In this document: positions 5,008-5,652 of the stretch, piece by piece
Layout: every line of letters starts with the position of its first letter
Numbering within the stretch: the first letter of the stretch is position 1
Source: an uncultured Planctomycetaceae bacterium
Lineage (GTDB): Bacteria; Planctomycetota; Planctomycetia; Pirellulales; Pirellulaceae
Reading direction: 5' to 3'
DNA: 5,652 nucleotides
NCBI GenBank assembly: GCA_937967755.1
Contig: CALBTA010000623.1
Span: forward strand, 1-5,652
The notes under the pieces: model-generated
Database searches by the model: none
What the model was told of the DNA's origin: nothing
Seen by the model: the letters and a program-made list of their open reading frames with translations, nothing else
Made by a program: the position numbers and the translations under genes

Positions 5008-5622
5008 ATGCCGATTTGGCCAGAAACACAGGCGACGCTGATCGCCCGCTTGCGAGACCCCGACGACCAGCGGACGTGGGATGAGTTCGTTCGGCTTTAC
5101 CGGCCGGCGATCTACCGGTTCGCGCGGGGGCAAGGCTTGCAAGATGCCGACGCTCAGGACGTGACGCAAAAGGTGCTGCTGGCGATTTCGCAAGCGGCCG
5201 AGCGCTGGCAGCCGGACGAGTCGCGGGGCAAGTTTCGGGCCTGGCTGGCGCAGATCACACGCAACGCGGTGATCAACGTGGTCACTCGCGATGCGCGGAA
5301 GCGCGGATCGGGGCGTTCCAGCATCGCCCAGGCTTTGGCTGAAACGCCCGCCTGCGAAGACGCCGACGAACAGTGGCGAAAGGAAAAGCAGATTCAACGT
5401 TACCGTGCCGCGGCCGAGATCGTTCAACCGCAGTGTACCGCAACCGTCTGGCAAGCGTTCTATCTGACAGCCGTGCAGGACAAGCCAATTGACCAGACCG
5501 CTAGTGAACTAGGCGTTAGCGTAGGCGTGGTCTACGCCGCCCGCAGCCGCGTTCTCAAACGCCTGAGAGCAGCCGCGCAACAGATCGAACAAGACGAAAC
5601 GAGCGAAGTGGAAAACCGATGA
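5008..5622 (+). CDS. ECF-type RNA polymerase sigma factor
   Basis: This 204-aa protein is an extracytoplasmic-function sigma factor, which directs RNA polymerase to a small set of promoters. Region 2 spans about 23-98: WDEFVRLYRPAIYRFAR, then the core-binding stretch DAQDVTQKVLLAI (48-60) and FRAWLAQITRNAVIN (76-90), which melts and reads the -10 element. A variable linker (99-140) leads to region 4 (about 141-190), where ASELGVSVGVVYAARSRVLKRL (165-186) is the helix-turn-helix for the -35 element. Length and the two-domain layout are typical. The linker carries C116 and the acidic run CEDADEQW. Its stop overlaps the start of the next gene in ATGA, so the two are translated together; in planctomycetes such ECF genes are often paired with Ser/Thr kinases that probably regulate them. 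It is separated from the E1-like gene by 97 nt and may be an independent unit. Confidence 0.93.
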   Translation: MPIWPETQATLIARLRDPDDQRTWDEFVRLYRPAIYRFARGQGLQDADAQDVTQKVLLAISQAAERWQPDESRGKFRAWLAQITRNAVINVVTRDARKRGSGRSSIAQALAETPACEDADEQWRKEKQIQRYRAAAEIVQPQCTATVWQAFYLTAVQDKPIDQTASELGVSVGVVYAARSRVLKRLRAAAQQIEQDETSEVENR

Positions 5623-5652
5623 TTCAGCAAACCAACCAATGTGACCCCGCCA
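5619..5652 (+). CDS. Start of next gene, possibly kinase or anti-sigma partner (partial)
   Basis: ATG 5619 overlaps the sigma-factor stop in an ATGA junction, and the reading frame stays open to the window edge, encoding MIQQTNQCDPA. Eleven residues cannot identify it. The tight coupling to an ECF sigma factor suggests a regulator of it: in planctomycetes this is commonly a Ser/Thr protein kinase, and a short N-terminal segment with a Cys-Asp-Pro start is compatible with that, but a zinc-finger anti-sigma factor is equally possible. Confidence 0.5.
   Translation, partial: MIQQTNQCDPA

Overview
The window is GC-rich bacterial DNA that most resembles a planctomycete (Planctomycetota). This is an inference from three things: an ECF sigma factor with a four-base overlap to the next gene, a layout common for planctomycete sigma factor/Ser-Thr kinase pairs; intergenic DNA crowded with short GC-rich palindromes; and the style of the proteins. 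No rRNA or other marker gene is present to prove it.

Layout. Positions 1-1173 hold no convincing gene. This stretch carries a compact RNA-like structure at the left edge (33-99), a cluster of short palindromes (304-468), a near-consensus sigma-70 promoter pointing right (568-595), dispersed TGTACCA repeats (552-823), a strong imperfect hairpin (741-773), a GTTGCACAT repeat cluster (903-1016) and an 87-nt inverted-repeat element (1064-1150) that ends just before the first gene. From 1174 onward all genes lie on the + strand: a Ro60-like TROVE/VWA protein (1174-2769), a gap with a long stem-loop (2778-2847), an unrecognised two-part protein (2886-3860), a JAMM/JAB metalloprotease (3833-4282), an E1-like ThiF-family protein (4260-4910), then a 97-nt gap, an ECF sigma factor (5008-5622) and the first codons of another gene (5619 to the edge).

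How the genes may work together. Genes 2, 3 and 4 overlap by 28 and 23 nt and are almost certainly translated from one message. An E1-like activating enzyme beside a JAMM isopeptidase is the signature pair of bacterial ubiquitin-like conjugation or processing systems. The upstream partner here is a Ro60-type RNA-binding protein with an intact MIDAS site. No recognisable ubiquitin-like protein or E2 is encoded, so the unrecognised 324-aa protein is the candidate for that role or for an adaptor. The most interesting reading is a Ro60-linked protein-modification cassette, perhaps with a structured RNA from the long upstream non-coding stretch. The gene order and motifs are seen directly; the functional link and the RNA partner are inference. 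The sigma factor and its downstream partner look like a separate unit.
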